From Microbacterium sp. MYb62 (GTDB lineage Bacteria > Actinomycetota > Actinomycetes > Actinomycetales > Microbacteriaceae), in contig NZ_PCOY01000016.1 of assembly GCF_002979475.1 (NCBI RefSeq), positions 1 to 64,000 on the forward strand: a stretch of 64,000 bases of DNA, written 5' to 3'. Positions within the stretch are counted from its first letter, which is position 1, and the number at the start of each line of letters is the position of its first letter. A program made the translations under genes and the position numbers. The notes under the pieces were generated by a model. That model did no database searches and had not been told where the DNA came from. It saw nothing but the letters and a program-made list of their open reading frames with translations. Shown piece after piece: positions 17,646 to 26,079 of the stretch.

Positions 17646-19736
17646 TCAGGCCTCGGGTGCGCCGTCCTGCGGCGGGCCGGCGGGGCGGTGCGCACGGCGA
17701 CCGTTCACGACCACCGGGCGGCCGGCGCGCTCCTGGCCGGGCAGCGGACGGGAGCGACGGCCGTAGATGAGCTCCGACGAGTCGAGCAGCCACGGCACGA
17801 GCGTGATCGACACCCCGTGCACGAGCATCAGCTGATTGGCCAGGCGACGGGCGCGACGGTTGTGCAGGAACGACTCCCACCAGTGCCCCACGATGTACTG
17901 CGGGAGGTACACGGTCACCACCGACGAGCCGTGCTTCTCGCGATACTGCTTGATGAACTGCGACACCGGCTGCGCGAACGAGCGATACGGCGACTCGACG
18001 ATCACGAGCGGGATCGGCACGAGGTGATCGGCCCAGTCCTTCTGCAGCGCGGCAGCATCGTCGGAGGCCACGGCCACATGCACCGCGAGCGTCTTGCCGT
18101 GCTTCGCCGCGATCGCGTAGTCGATCGCCTTCACTACCGGCTTCTGCAGCCTGTTCACGAGCACGATGGCGAGGTCGCCGGTCGCGCCGAACCTGGTGGT
18201 GTCGTCGATCGCGATCTCATGCTCGACGTCGCGGTAGTACCGTTTCACCCCCAGCATCAGGAACGCGAGGATCGGGATCGCGAAGAACACCAGATACGCG
18301 CCGTGCGTGAACTTGGTGATCGTCACGATCACCAGGACGAGCACGGTCATCACCGCACCGGCCGAGTTGATCATGAGCCCGATCTTCGCCGAGCGGCGAT
18401 CGGATGCCGATGCTCCGTCGATCCCGGAACCGGCCGTGTCTTCCGCAGGGCCGCGCAGCACTCTCCGCCAGTGCCGCACCATGCCGATCTGTCCGAGCGA
18501 GAACGAGACGAACACGCCGATGATGTACAGCTGGATCAGGGTGGTCAGCTTCGCCTGGAACACCACGAGCACCGCGATCGCCGCGATGCCGAGCAGGATC
18601 ATGCCGTTCGAGAACACGAGACGGTCGCCGCGGGTGTTGAGTGACTTCGGGGCGTAGCCGTCGCGGGCGAGCACGGCGCCCAGCAGCGGGAAGCCGTTGA
18701 ACGCGGTGTTCGCGGCGAGCAGCAGCACGCACGCGGTCGCAGCCTGCACGATGAAGAACGCGATGCTGCCGCCGCCGAAGGTCGCCGCGGCGATCTGCGC
18801 CATCAGGCTGGGCTGCGGGTTCGTGCAGTCGAACCCGACGAGGTCGCAGGGGTTCTCGGCGTAGTGCACGCCGGTGATGAGGGCGAGGGCGGTGAGACCT
18901 GCGAACAGGCAGATCGCGATCGAGCCCATCAGCACGAGCGTCGACTGCGCGTTGCGCACCTTCGGGGCACGGAACGCGGGAACGCCGTTCGACACGGCCT
19001 CGACGCCGGTGAGCGCGGAGCATCCGCTCGAGAACGCGCGCAGGATCAGCAGGATCACGGCTGCCTGGCCGAGGCTCTCCGCCTGCACCGAGAATTCGGC
19101 GCTCGAGGCGACGGGGGCGTCGCCGAGGAACGTGCGGATCAGGCCCGTGACGATCATGATCCCGACCGAGCCGATGAACACGTAGGTCGGGATCGCGAAG
19201 ACCAGAGACGCCTCGCGCACCCCTCGGAGGTTCACGACGATGATGAGGATGACGAAGCCGACCGCCAGCTCGACGCGGAACGGGTCGAGACCGGGCACCG
19301 CCGAGATGATGTTGTCGACACCCGATGCGACCGACACGGCCACGGTCAGCACGTAGTCGACCAGGAGCGCCGCGGCGACGATCACGCCGGGGATCTCGCC
19401 GAGGTTCTTGGATGCGACTTCGTAGTCGCCACCGCCCGACGGGTAGGCCTTGATGAGCTGGCGGTAGCTGAGCACGACGACGATCAGCAGCACCACGACC
19501 GCGATCGCGACGAGCGGCGTGAACGACAGGAACGTGAGCCCGCCGATCAGCAGGATCATCACCAGCTCCTGCGGGGCGTAGGCCACAGAGCTCAGCGCGT
19601 CCGACGCGAAGATCGGCAACGCCATCCGCTTCGGGAGGAGCTGGTCGTCGACCTGCTGGCTCGTCAGCGGTTCTCCGATGAGGATGCGCTTGGCGCGCGG
19701 CGGTGCGTCCGCGCCCTCCCTGTTTTCGTCTGACAC
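17646..19736 (-). CDS. kimA: KimA-like APC-family potassium symporter
   Basis: About 696 residues: twelve membrane helices of the APC superfamily followed by a cytoplasmic universal-stress-like domain (from about residue 510). Sequence blocks match KimA (YdaO) of Bacillus as I remember it: KRILIGEPLTSQQ, ALPIFASDALSSVAYAPQE, SYRQLIKAYPSGGGDYEVAS, LLVDYVLTVAVSVASGVD, FSSGCSALTGVEAVSNGVPAF and RDGYAPKSLNTRGDRLVFSNG. KimA is a high-affinity potassium/proton symporter. The start is uncertain: GTG 19736 follows TAGTGT by 8 bases (leaderless), GTG 19748 has GGGAGG 4 bases upstream, and GTG 19772 lies inside the repeat array. The shared upstream repeats tie it to kdp. Confidence 0.88.
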   Translation of the reverse strand: MSDENREGADAPPRAKRILIGEPLTSQQVDDQLLPKRMALPIFASDALSSVAYAPQELVMILLIGGLTFLSFTPLVAIAVVVLLIVVVLSYRQLIKAYPSGGGDYEVASKNLGEIPGVIVAAALLVDYVLTVAVSVASGVDNIISAVPGLDPFRVELAVGFVILIIVVNLRGVREASLVFAIPTYVFIGSVGIMIVTGLIRTFLGDAPVASSAEFSVQAESLGQAAVILLILRAFSSGCSALTGVEAVSNGVPAFRAPKVRNAQSTLVLMGSIAICLFAGLTALALITGVHYAENPCDLVGFDCTNPQPSLMAQIAAATFGGGSIAFFIVQAATACVLLLAANTAFNGFPLLGAVLARDGYAPKSLNTRGDRLVFSNGMILLGIAAIAVLVVFQAKLTTLIQLYIIGVFVSFSLGQIGMVRHWRRVLRGPAEDTAGSGIDGASASDRRSAKIGLMINSAGAVMTVLVLVIVTITKFTHGAYLVFFAIPILAFLMLGVKRYYRDVEHEIAIDDTTRFGATGDLAIVLVNRLQKPVVKAIDYAIAAKHGKTLAVHVAVASDDAAALQKDWADHLVPIPLVIVESPYRSFAQPVSQFIKQYREKHGSSVVTVYLPQYIVGHWWESFLHNRRARRLANQLMLVHGVSITLVPWLLDSSELIYGRRSRPLPGQERAGRPVVVNGRRAHRPAGPPQDGAPEA

Positions 19737-19744
19737 GTCCGGCG

Positions 19745-19826
19745 ACACTACGCCTCCCGACGGCATCCTCACGCGATCCTCACGGAATCCCTACGGACGG
19801 ATGCGCTGTCCTCACGGAATCCTTAC
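19745..19826 (-). promoter_or_regulatory. Array of 11-bp tandem operator units before kimA
   Basis: Read on the minus strand, 19826-19762 is five 11-base units with one 10-base degenerate spacer: GTAAGGATTCC, GTGAGGACAGC, spacer, GTAGGGATTCC, GTGAGGATCGC, GTGAGGATGCC. The consensus is GTRRGGANNSC, in exact 11-bp register except at the spacer. A TAGTGT -10-like box lies at 19750-19745, so the last unit covers the -35 zone as expected for an activator. The pair of units before kdp is the same motif. I infer binding by an OmpR-type regulator, most simply KdpE. Confidence 0.7.
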
Positions 19827-19888
19827 GCGTCGTCCGTGCCGCGGTTCCGGTCGCCCTTCGAGCGGGCGCGCGGGCCCGCGGGCGCAGG

Positions 19889-20578
19889 TCAGCGGTGGCG
19901 GGAGGCGTGACGGTCGCCGACGGCGAAGCCGAGTGCTGTCACGAGGAGCCACAGCGATCCGGGAACAGCGGCCATGTACTGCAGCGGCGAGAGCGCGAGC
20001 AGCACGGTGATCCCTCCGAACGCGAAGCCCGTGATCCCGATCCATCGCGGCGCCGCCCCTGCCCGCGACGCGACGCCGACGGCGAGGGCCGCGAGTCCTC
20101 CGCCCGCCCACAGCCACGGGATGGTCGCGATCCAATGCGAGTACATCCCGATGTCGCCGGGCAGGTTGATCGCGGTGTCGTCGATGCCGAACAGGAACTC
20201 GGTGTCCAGGCCGCTCCCCAGCACCTGGGCGGCGGCGACCAGCAGCAGGCCGGCGAAGGCGATCAGCGGTGCCGTCGACTGCGCACCGGTCGACGCGTGC
20301 AGTCGGCGGTGCAGCCCGGCCGCGAACACCACGATCAGCAGCGCCGAGGCGAGGGTCGCGACGTGGAAGGCGATCAGCAGCGGTCGCCTGTCCATGAGCC
20401 CGGCATTGATGGCCTCGGAGGTGATCACGCTGCCGCGGATGTACTCCGGGGACAGCGACATCGAGAGGAAGACGCTCGCGATCGAACCGATCGCAGCGAA
20501 GAGCCCCGACACCGCCCAGAGGCGTGGGCGAGGTCTCAGCGCGAGAGCGGAAGGCGTGGAGACGACGGATGCGGTCAT
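19889..20578 (-). CDS. DUF998-like integral membrane protein
   Basis: A 229-residue protein with about six membrane helices, beginning MTASVVSTPSALALRPRPRL. Motifs such as SMSLSPEYIRGSVITSEAINA and FHVATLASALLIVVFAAGLHRRL resemble DUF998-type proteins. AGGA lies 8 bases before the ATG at 20578. Its upstream DNA is an inverted duplicate of the DNA before the divergent gene at 20835. The two proteins share layout and scattered motifs (LW-V-G, P-Y-RG-V, AG-R, IPW), suggesting paralogues. Function unknown. Confidence 0.7.
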   Translation of the reverse strand: MTASVVSTPSALALRPRPRLWAVSGLFAAIGSIASVFLSMSLSPEYIRGSVITSEAINAGLMDRRPLLIAFHVATLASALLIVVFAAGLHRRLHASTGAQSTAPLIAFAGLLLVAAAQVLGSGLDTEFLFGIDDTAINLPGDIGMYSHWIATIPWLWAGGGLAALAVGVASRAGAAPRWIGITGFAFGGITVLLALSPLQYMAAVPGSLWLLVTALGFAVGDRHASRHR

Positions 20579-20586
20579 TTGGGAGT

Positions 20587-20827
20587 TCCTGTCTGTGAGC
20601 ACGCGCCTCTCGGGCGCGGGCACCGGAGTCGGCGCCCCTCGACACTCGCCGTCCCGGAGTCCCGGGCGTCAGGGGCCGATGTCCCGGTCTCGGAGGAGAA
20701 CCCGCCGTGGCGCCCCTCCGCCGCCCGATGCAGCGCCCGCCGACTCGTGACCGAGGCCCCTGACGCCCGGGACACCCGGACGCGCAGAGTGAGCGAGCGT
20801 CCGCTGGGGGCGCATCGACAGACAGGA
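20587..20827. repeat. Inverted-duplicated divergent promoter region
   Basis: A perfect 19-base inverted repeat (20659-20677 and 20755-20773) and a 10-base inverted repeat nearer the genes (20587-20596 and 20818-20827, ACAGACAGGA in each gene's sense) flank a 77-base centre. Read outwards from the centre the two sides are similar along most of their length, so both genes share a common upstream region of about 80-99 bases ending in matching ribosome sites. It can form a long cruciform. Confidence 0.65.
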
Positions 20828-20834
20828 GAGACCG

Positions 20835-21608
20835 ATGTCTCAGATCACCGCCGCGCGCGAGCGCGGTTCACGCCCCTCCGCCTCACGCGGAGGACGACTC
20901 TGGCTGCTGTGGGGAGTCGCCGCAGGACTCCTCGGCTTCACGGCGACCATCCTCTTCGACGTGCGGCCGTGGACGGAGGCGGACTACGAGCGGGGCGGTG
21001 TGCTCATCGCCGCCGCCGAGGACATGCCGAACCTCGATCCCACGGGAAACCGACTCGGCTTCCTGTTCGGCTTCGCCGCGGTCGCCTGCCTGCTGGTGCT
21101 GCACGGAGCGTGGCGCGTGCGCACGGAACGCGCCGAGCACTCCGTCGCATCGCGGGTCTTCTCCGCGGGACTCGTGACCTCGGCCGCCGGCCTCACCTTC
21201 GGATACGCCTGGAAGGGGACGCTGGCCCTCTACGGCCATGGCGGTCCCGAGTTCGGAAGCTTCGGCAACGAGGGGCTGCTCGTCTTCTACGCGCTGACCG
21301 ATTTCGGGGCGTTCATCCCGTGGTTCGGCGTTCTCGTCTCGCTGGGTGCGCTCGCCGCGATGGCCTGGGTCGAGCGCTCGGTCTCCCGCATCCTCGGCAC
21401 CCTGCTCGCGGGGCTCGTGCTCCTCGTGGCGGCGGGCTACATCGTCACCGGCGTGCCCGGACTCGCAGGGCCCGTCGGCGGACTCGGGCTCGCCTTCGCC
21501 TCGCTGTGGCTGCTGGTGGGCCGCCGAGGAGTCGCGGTCGGGGAGCGGACCGGGGTGCGCACGGTCGCCGGCTCCGCCGCGGTATCCGATGCGGAGCCGA
21601 GCCGATGA
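20835..21608 (+). CDS. Integral membrane protein, divergent partner
   Basis: A 257-residue protein with about six hydrophobic helices and a charged C-terminal tail (GERTGVRTVAGSAAVSDAEPSR). The N-terminus MSQITAARERGSRPSASRGG is basic and cytoplasmic; the loop after helix 1 (RPWTEADYERGGVLIAAAEDMPNLDP) is acidic. GGAGAG sits 6 bases before the ATG. No family is recognised. The topology and motif order parallel the DUF998-like protein encoded divergently, consistent with an ancient inverted duplication. Confidence 0.65.
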   Translation: MSQITAARERGSRPSASRGGRLWLLWGVAAGLLGFTATILFDVRPWTEADYERGGVLIAAAEDMPNLDPTGNRLGFLFGFAAVACLLVLHGAWRVRTERAEHSVASRVFSAGLVTSAAGLTFGYAWKGTLALYGHGGPEFGSFGNEGLLVFYALTDFGAFIPWFGVLVSLGALAAMAWVERSVSRILGTLLAGLVLLVAAGYIVTGVPGLAGPVGGLGLAFASLWLLVGRRGVAVGERTGVRTVAGSAAVSDAEPSR

Positions 21609-21697
21609 GCCGGGGGCTCTGAACTCGGCTTCCAGGTGCAGCCCGGGGAGGGCTCGATCGTGATCGTCCTCCAGCCGGCGGGCTAGCCGCGCCGCCG

Positions 21698-23788
21698 TCA
21701 GCCGCGGCGGTCGGCGGCGCGCACCCGCACGAGCGTGCCGCCGTCCGCCGGCTGGACCCACTCCACCTGGAAGTCCGCCTCCTGCGCCCATTCGCGCATC
21801 GACGCGAGACCGACGCCGGCGCTGCGGTGCTCGCCGAGGCCGCGTCCGTCGTCGTGCACGCGCAGGACGACGTCGTCCGCGCCGCCGAGAGTCACCACGA
21901 CCGCTCCGGCGCCGGCATGCCGCACGGCATTCAGCACGGCTTCGGCCGCGATCCGCAGCAGGATGCCCGAACGCCGAGGGTCGAGTGCCACCGCATCCGC
22001 GACGACCAGACGCACCGCGCTGGCGGCACCGGCGAACGACGCGACGAGGGCGTCCAGGCCGCCGACGAGGTCGGTGACCGCTGCCGTGCCTCCTCGCGCG
22101 AGCCCGGTCAGCGTGAGCGTCTGCGCCTCCAGAAGCTCGCCCACCCGCACGGCTGTCGCCTCCGCCGCGGCGCGATCACCGCGTGCGAGGAGGTTGGCCG
22201 CGGCGGCCAGCGAGAACCCGGCGCCGGAGAGAGCGGGTCCGAGTCCGTCATGCAGCTCGCGGCGCAGCGCTCGTCGTTCGGCATGCCTGGCATCGGCTGC
22301 GCTCCGGCGTGCGGCGTCCAGCGCGGTGGATGCTGCGGCGAGCCGCACGACGACGCCGATCACCGGTGCGAGGTCGGCGATGGTCTCGCGGGCGCGACGC
22401 CCTACCTGCAGGTCGGGGTCGGAGCCGGTGACAGCGAGCACCGCGGGCCGGTCGGCCTCGCCGCCGCCGGCATCCAGCGTGAACAGCACGGGCGTGCCCT
22501 GCGGCGTGCCGACCCGCACCCCCACGGCGTCGGAAGCGGTCGTCGCGGTGCGGGATCCGCGCTCATCCGTCCCGCGATCGGTCGCGGTGCTGATGCGCAC
22601 CGAACCGAGCCGCAGCGTGCGACGCAGTGCCGAGGCCAGTGCTCGCAGTCCGTCGGATCCGGTCGCGATCTCGCCGACCTCGGCCCCGAGCGTGTTCACG
22701 AGGCGCTCCGGGGCACCGGCCTCGCCGTAGACGAGTCGGTCGACACGGTGATGGATGACACGACGGGCGGGGAGCAGGCCGACGGCGATCGCGGCGGCTG
22801 TCGTGAACACCGCGACCGGCGTCGGGGGACCGAGGGTCTCGAGAGCGGTCACGGTGAGCAGGTAGGCGGCCGCGGCCAGCACGGCGAGGATGCTGGTGGT
22901 CAGCACGGCACTCACCGCCACGTCGATGCCGCGGAGCCGGTGCTGGAGACCCATCACGAGGATGGCCGACGGGTAGAAGATCTGGCCGACGATGGGGGCG
23001 ATCGTGCCGAAGACCCAGATCGGATCGGCGAGCTGCAGAGACGCCGGGAGCACTGTGACGACATACGAGGCCGTGAGGAAGATATGGCCGACGAGCAGCC
23101 ACAGCAAGGGCGACCGCTCCTCGCGCCCCGCCCGCAGAGCGTGACGCGCCAGGATTCCGGCGACCACCAGCGAGCAGCACAGCGTCACCGCCGCGGCGAC
23201 GGCATAGGCCCCGGGGAGCACGCTCTGATAGCCCGGCCAGGCGGGCGCGAGCGGATTGTCGAGGGGGCCGTCTCCCCGCTGCGTCATCGATGCGGCCGTC
23301 GCCACGACGGTCGCGGTCGCGACCACGCGCAGCAGCATGCGGCGCAGCGCGCCCCGCCCGCCCGGGAGGAGGAGCAGCGGGACGATCGCCGTCAGGAAGG
23401 TGCCGGGGACGAACGCCCATCCGCCCGCGTACGCGAGCAGCCCCGCCCCGGGGAGTGTCGGATCCTCGAGCGCGAGCAGTCCGTACTGCACGCCGAACGC
23501 CGCGAGCCCGGAGCCGACCGCGTGCGCACCCAGCAGGACGGCGACCGGCTGCGGTCGACGCAGCAGCAGCACGGCCGCGAGCGGTGCGTAGACGAAGGCG
23601 ACCGCGACGCCGATGTCGTCGAAGCGAGCTTGCGCCTGAGGAGGCGCCGGAGAGAGGAACGTCCCCGCGACGGGGGCGGCGGGGAGTTGGAAGATCCAGG
23701 CCAGGGCGATCGACGCGCACGCCAGCCCCCACGCGGGGACCAGCACGGCGAGGGCGGCGACCGTCCGCCACGGAGACGGGCGGTTCAC
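21698..23788 (-). CDS. NarL-type sensor histidine kinase
   Basis: A 696-residue kinase. The N-terminal half has about eight to nine membrane helices (residues 10-310), followed by a GAF-like linker. The HisKA_3 dimerisation box ERRALRRELHDGLGPALSG carries the phospho-acceptor at about His513. The ATPase domain shows the N-box EAVLNAVRHAG and the G-box VHDDGRGLGEHRSAGVGLASMREW. GTG 23788 overlaps the stop of the upstream kinase-like gene (GTGA), so the two are translated together. The divergent LuxR-type response regulator at 26080 is the natural partner. Confidence 0.9.
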   Translation of the reverse strand: MNRPSPWRTVAALAVLVPAWGLACASIALAWIFQLPAAPVAGTFLSPAPPQAQARFDDIGVAVAFVYAPLAAVLLLRRPQPVAVLLGAHAVGSGLAAFGVQYGLLALEDPTLPGAGLLAYAGGWAFVPGTFLTAIVPLLLLPGGRGALRRMLLRVVATATVVATAASMTQRGDGPLDNPLAPAWPGYQSVLPGAYAVAAAVTLCCSLVVAGILARHALRAGREERSPLLWLLVGHIFLTASYVVTVLPASLQLADPIWVFGTIAPIVGQIFYPSAILVMGLQHRLRGIDVAVSAVLTTSILAVLAAAAYLLTVTALETLGPPTPVAVFTTAAAIAVGLLPARRVIHHRVDRLVYGEAGAPERLVNTLGAEVGEIATGSDGLRALASALRRTLRLGSVRISTATDRGTDERGSRTATTASDAVGVRVGTPQGTPVLFTLDAGGGEADRPAVLAVTGSDPDLQVGRRARETIADLAPVIGVVVRLAAASTALDAARRSAADARHAERRALRRELHDGLGPALSGAGFSLAAAANLLARGDRAAAEATAVRVGELLEAQTLTLTGLARGGTAAVTDLVGGLDALVASFAGAASAVRLVVADAVALDPRRSGILLRIAAEAVLNAVRHAGAGAVVVTLGGADDVVLRVHDDGRGLGEHRSAGVGLASMREWAQEADFQVEWVQPADGGTLVRVRAADRRG

Positions 23789-25683
23789 GCTCGCCCCGCC
23801 ACGGTGAGCGTGCCGGACGGGCGGTCCTCGTCGGCGCGGTATCCGGCCTCTTCCGCGCGAGCGCGCAGGGCACGGAGGATCGGTTCGGTGCGCGTGCGCT
23901 CGCCGCTCAGTCGCAGCTCCCACCGGTCGGCGGTGTGCACGGCCACCTCGATGCGATCGACGCCTCCGCGTCGTCTCGCACGCAGCACCGCCTCCGCGAC
24001 GAGGTGGTAGACGGCTTCGGGATGCTCGGGCGCCTGTCGCACATCGGCGCGGAGATCCGGGCTCTCGAAGCGCGCGGACAGCTCGGCGAGAGCGGCGGGG
24101 AGATCGCCCGCGTCGAGCGATCCGGGCAGCAGCGTGCGCGCCAGGTCCCGCACGTCGGTCGTCGCGGACTGCAGCGACGCGGCGGCCCGTCCGAGCAGTG
24201 CTCCCGGGTCCGTCGCATCCGGGAGTTCCTCGAGATCCCGGCGGATGCGTGCGAGAGCGGGTTCGATCCCGGCTTCGATCTCGGCGCGGGCGAACCGTCG
24301 CTCGCTCGCGGCGATCTGCCTGGCGCGGTCCCTGGCCTCCCGCAGGCCCTCGTTGATCTCGGCGAGGAGCACGGCGACGCTCAGCACTCCGCCGATCCGG
24401 CGCAGCGCGTCGATCGTTCGGGGCTCCGGGCGTCGGCCGGCGGCTCCGCAGGCCTCCACAGTCCCGCAGGGACCGTCCGCCGCGAACAGCGTGATGATCT
24501 GCGCGGTCGTCGGGTCGATGGTCCCGGCCTGGGCACGCATCCCCTCGCCGGTCGACGAGATGATCGCCACGCCTCCGAGCCGCAACGACTGCCGCAGGGC
24601 CGCGGCCAGGGCGTCGAGCGAGCCGCCCTCCCCTCCGGCGATCCCCTCGCTCACGGTTCGCAGGAGAGCGCGGGGATCGGCCGATCTGCCGTAGAGCAGC
24701 TGGTCGACCGCACGTTGGATGCCGCGTCTGGCCGGCTCCGCGCCGATGGCCAGGAGCACGACGGCGATCATCCCCCCGCTCGTGGGGGTGAGCGGAGCCA
24801 GCTGGGCCGCCGTCGCTGCGACCGCGCCGTAGGCGACGAGCAGGGCGGACACCAGCAGCACGCCGACGGCGAAGCGCGCCAGCGGCGGGTCGACGGCATC
24901 CGGGGCGCGGGCGATCGCGGTGAGCATGAAGGATGCCGCGGCGAACAGCACACCTGCCGGGAGGAATGCCGCGGCGAACGCGGTCCCGATGAACGACGAC
25001 CCGCCCTCCTCGCCGATGATGTATCCCCCGACGCCGGAGAGCAGGAGCGCGAAATGTGACAGGGCCAGCCACAGGGCGGCCTCATGATCGGGCGAGGCGC
25101 GTCGGGCAGCTGCCCAGAGGATCATCAGGCCGGATCCGAGCGCGAGGGCGAGCCAGACGATCCACAGGGCGGGGGCGACCGGGAGTGCGTGCCCCTGATG
25201 CAGCTCCGCCGCGCTCGTGACGGCGATGGCTGTGGAGAGCACGACCCCGGCCGCGAGGAGGGAGCGCCAGCGGAACATCACCGCGGCCCCCAGCACGCCC
25301 GCGACCGTGAGACCCCCGGGCATCCAGGCCACTCCCAGCAGGTCGAGCCCGAGGCCGCCGTCGATCCCTGCGGCGCGGAGTCCCGAGGCGAGCGTGGATG
25401 CGCCGGCACCCACCGCCGTCACCGCGAGCGCGAGCGGGAGTAGCGGGCCGCCGCGGCCGCCGTGCCCGCCGCGCACCGGCAGAAGGGCTGCTGCGGCGCC
25501 GAACGCGAGGGCCGCGCTGAGGGTGCCGACGGCTTCGATGCCGGATGCCGCGCTCAGACACAGCAGCATGCCGACCAGGGCGGGGGCCCACGAGAGCACC
25601 AGGATGAGGGCCGCGGGCAGCGTGCGGGTGCCGCGCCGCTGCGGCGCCGGGGTCGTGCGGGCTCGTGCGACCGTCATGGACAC
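23785..25683 (-). CDS. Degenerate histidine-kinase-like membrane protein
   Basis: A 632-residue protein with the same plan as the downstream kinase: nine or so N-terminal helices, a linker (VDQLLYGRSADPRALLRTVSEG parallels VDRLVYGEAGAPERLVNTLGAE), then a kinase-core remnant. Where the intact kinase has ELHDGLGPAL this one has EIEAGIEPAL, so His is replaced by Glu (about residue 470). The N-box reads EAVLRARRRGG, without Asn, and no DDGRG box remains. It should neither autophosphorylate nor bind ATP normally. The overlap with the active kinase gene suggests a pseudokinase partner or sensory subunit. GTG 25683 is chosen for GGAGAGG 7 bases upstream. Confidence 0.8.
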   Translation of the reverse strand: MSMTVARARTTPAPQRRGTRTLPAALILVLSWAPALVGMLLCLSAASGIEAVGTLSAALAFGAAAALLPVRGGHGGRGGPLLPLALAVTAVGAGASTLASGLRAAGIDGGLGLDLLGVAWMPGGLTVAGVLGAAVMFRWRSLLAAGVVLSTAIAVTSAAELHQGHALPVAPALWIVWLALALGSGLMILWAAARRASPDHEAALWLALSHFALLLSGVGGYIIGEEGGSSFIGTAFAAAFLPAGVLFAAASFMLTAIARAPDAVDPPLARFAVGVLLVSALLVAYGAVAATAAQLAPLTPTSGGMIAVVLLAIGAEPARRGIQRAVDQLLYGRSADPRALLRTVSEGIAGGEGGSLDALAAALRQSLRLGGVAIISSTGEGMRAQAGTIDPTTAQIITLFAADGPCGTVEACGAAGRRPEPRTIDALRRIGGVLSVAVLLAEINEGLREARDRARQIAASERRFARAEIEAGIEPALARIRRDLEELPDATDPGALLGRAAASLQSATTDVRDLARTLLPGSLDAGDLPAALAELSARFESPDLRADVRQAPEHPEAVYHLVAEAVLRARRRGGVDRIEVAVHTADRWELRLSGERTRTEPILRALRARAEEAGYRADEDRPSGTLTVAGRA

Positions 25684-25856
25684 GGGCGATCCTCTCCGCG
25701 CCTCAGTGTGCCCGAAGCCCGGGCGTCGAGGCCAGCATTCGACGCGTCCCGGGTCGTATCGCCCGTGAGATCGGGACGCGGCGCCCTCTCGACCGGGACA
25801 TCGGGACGCCTACCGTCGACGATGGTCGACGACATCCGTCGGCAGGAGGAGGGACC

Positions 25857-26078
25857 ATGCGCGGTCGAGCGGGCGACCGGCAACAAGCGGGGCCGACATG
25901 CTCGGCATCCGTCGGCGTCGTGGGAACGCCGATCCGGGTGGCTCCCGACGGCTTCCGGCCGGTGGGGCGACAACGGGAACCCGGTGGGAGCAGATGGGGC
26001 TGCTCCCACCGAGGACACCCGCCGACGGCCTTCGGGCGAGGCGGGAGGAGTGGTGCGCGACGGGGAGGAGGGCGCTAG
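25857..26078 (+). other. Possible small ORF with a strong ribosome site before the response regulator
   Basis: CAGGAGGAGGGACC directly precedes ATG 25857. The reading frame runs 73 codons to 26078, but its product is Arg/Gly-rich and matches no family I know. The 396-base gap (25684-26079) otherwise holds the divergent promoters of the kinase pair and the response regulator. A perfect hairpin lies inside the ORF (next entry). It could be a leader peptide, a real small protein, or only the leader RNA. Confidence 0.3.
25982..26011 (+). terminator. Strong hairpin in the response-regulator leader
   Basis: A perfect 12-bp stem (CGGTGGGAGCAG at 25982-25993 and its complement at 26000-26011) encloses a 6-base loop, with no T-tract after it. 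It stands 68 bases before the response-regulator start and could attenuate its transcription or stabilise its leader. Confidence 0.45.
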
Positions 26079-26079
26079 C

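Noticed and set aside
19737..19888. A ydaO/c-di-AMP riboswitch before the KimA-like gene, as in Bacillus
   Set aside because: Only about 150 bases separate the two genes, and these are occupied by the 11-bp repeats and a -10-like box immediately before the start; no riboswitch-like fold is apparent.
20659..20773. The 19-base inverted repeat as ends of an insertion sequence
   Set aside because: Only 77 bases lie between the arms, with no transposase and no target duplication; the symmetry extends to the flanking gene starts.
21698..25072. One 1124-codon frame spanning both kinase-like genes
   Set aside because: Its first 430 codons are out of frame with the upstream protein and lack motifs; the real gene begins at GTG 23788 in the overlap.
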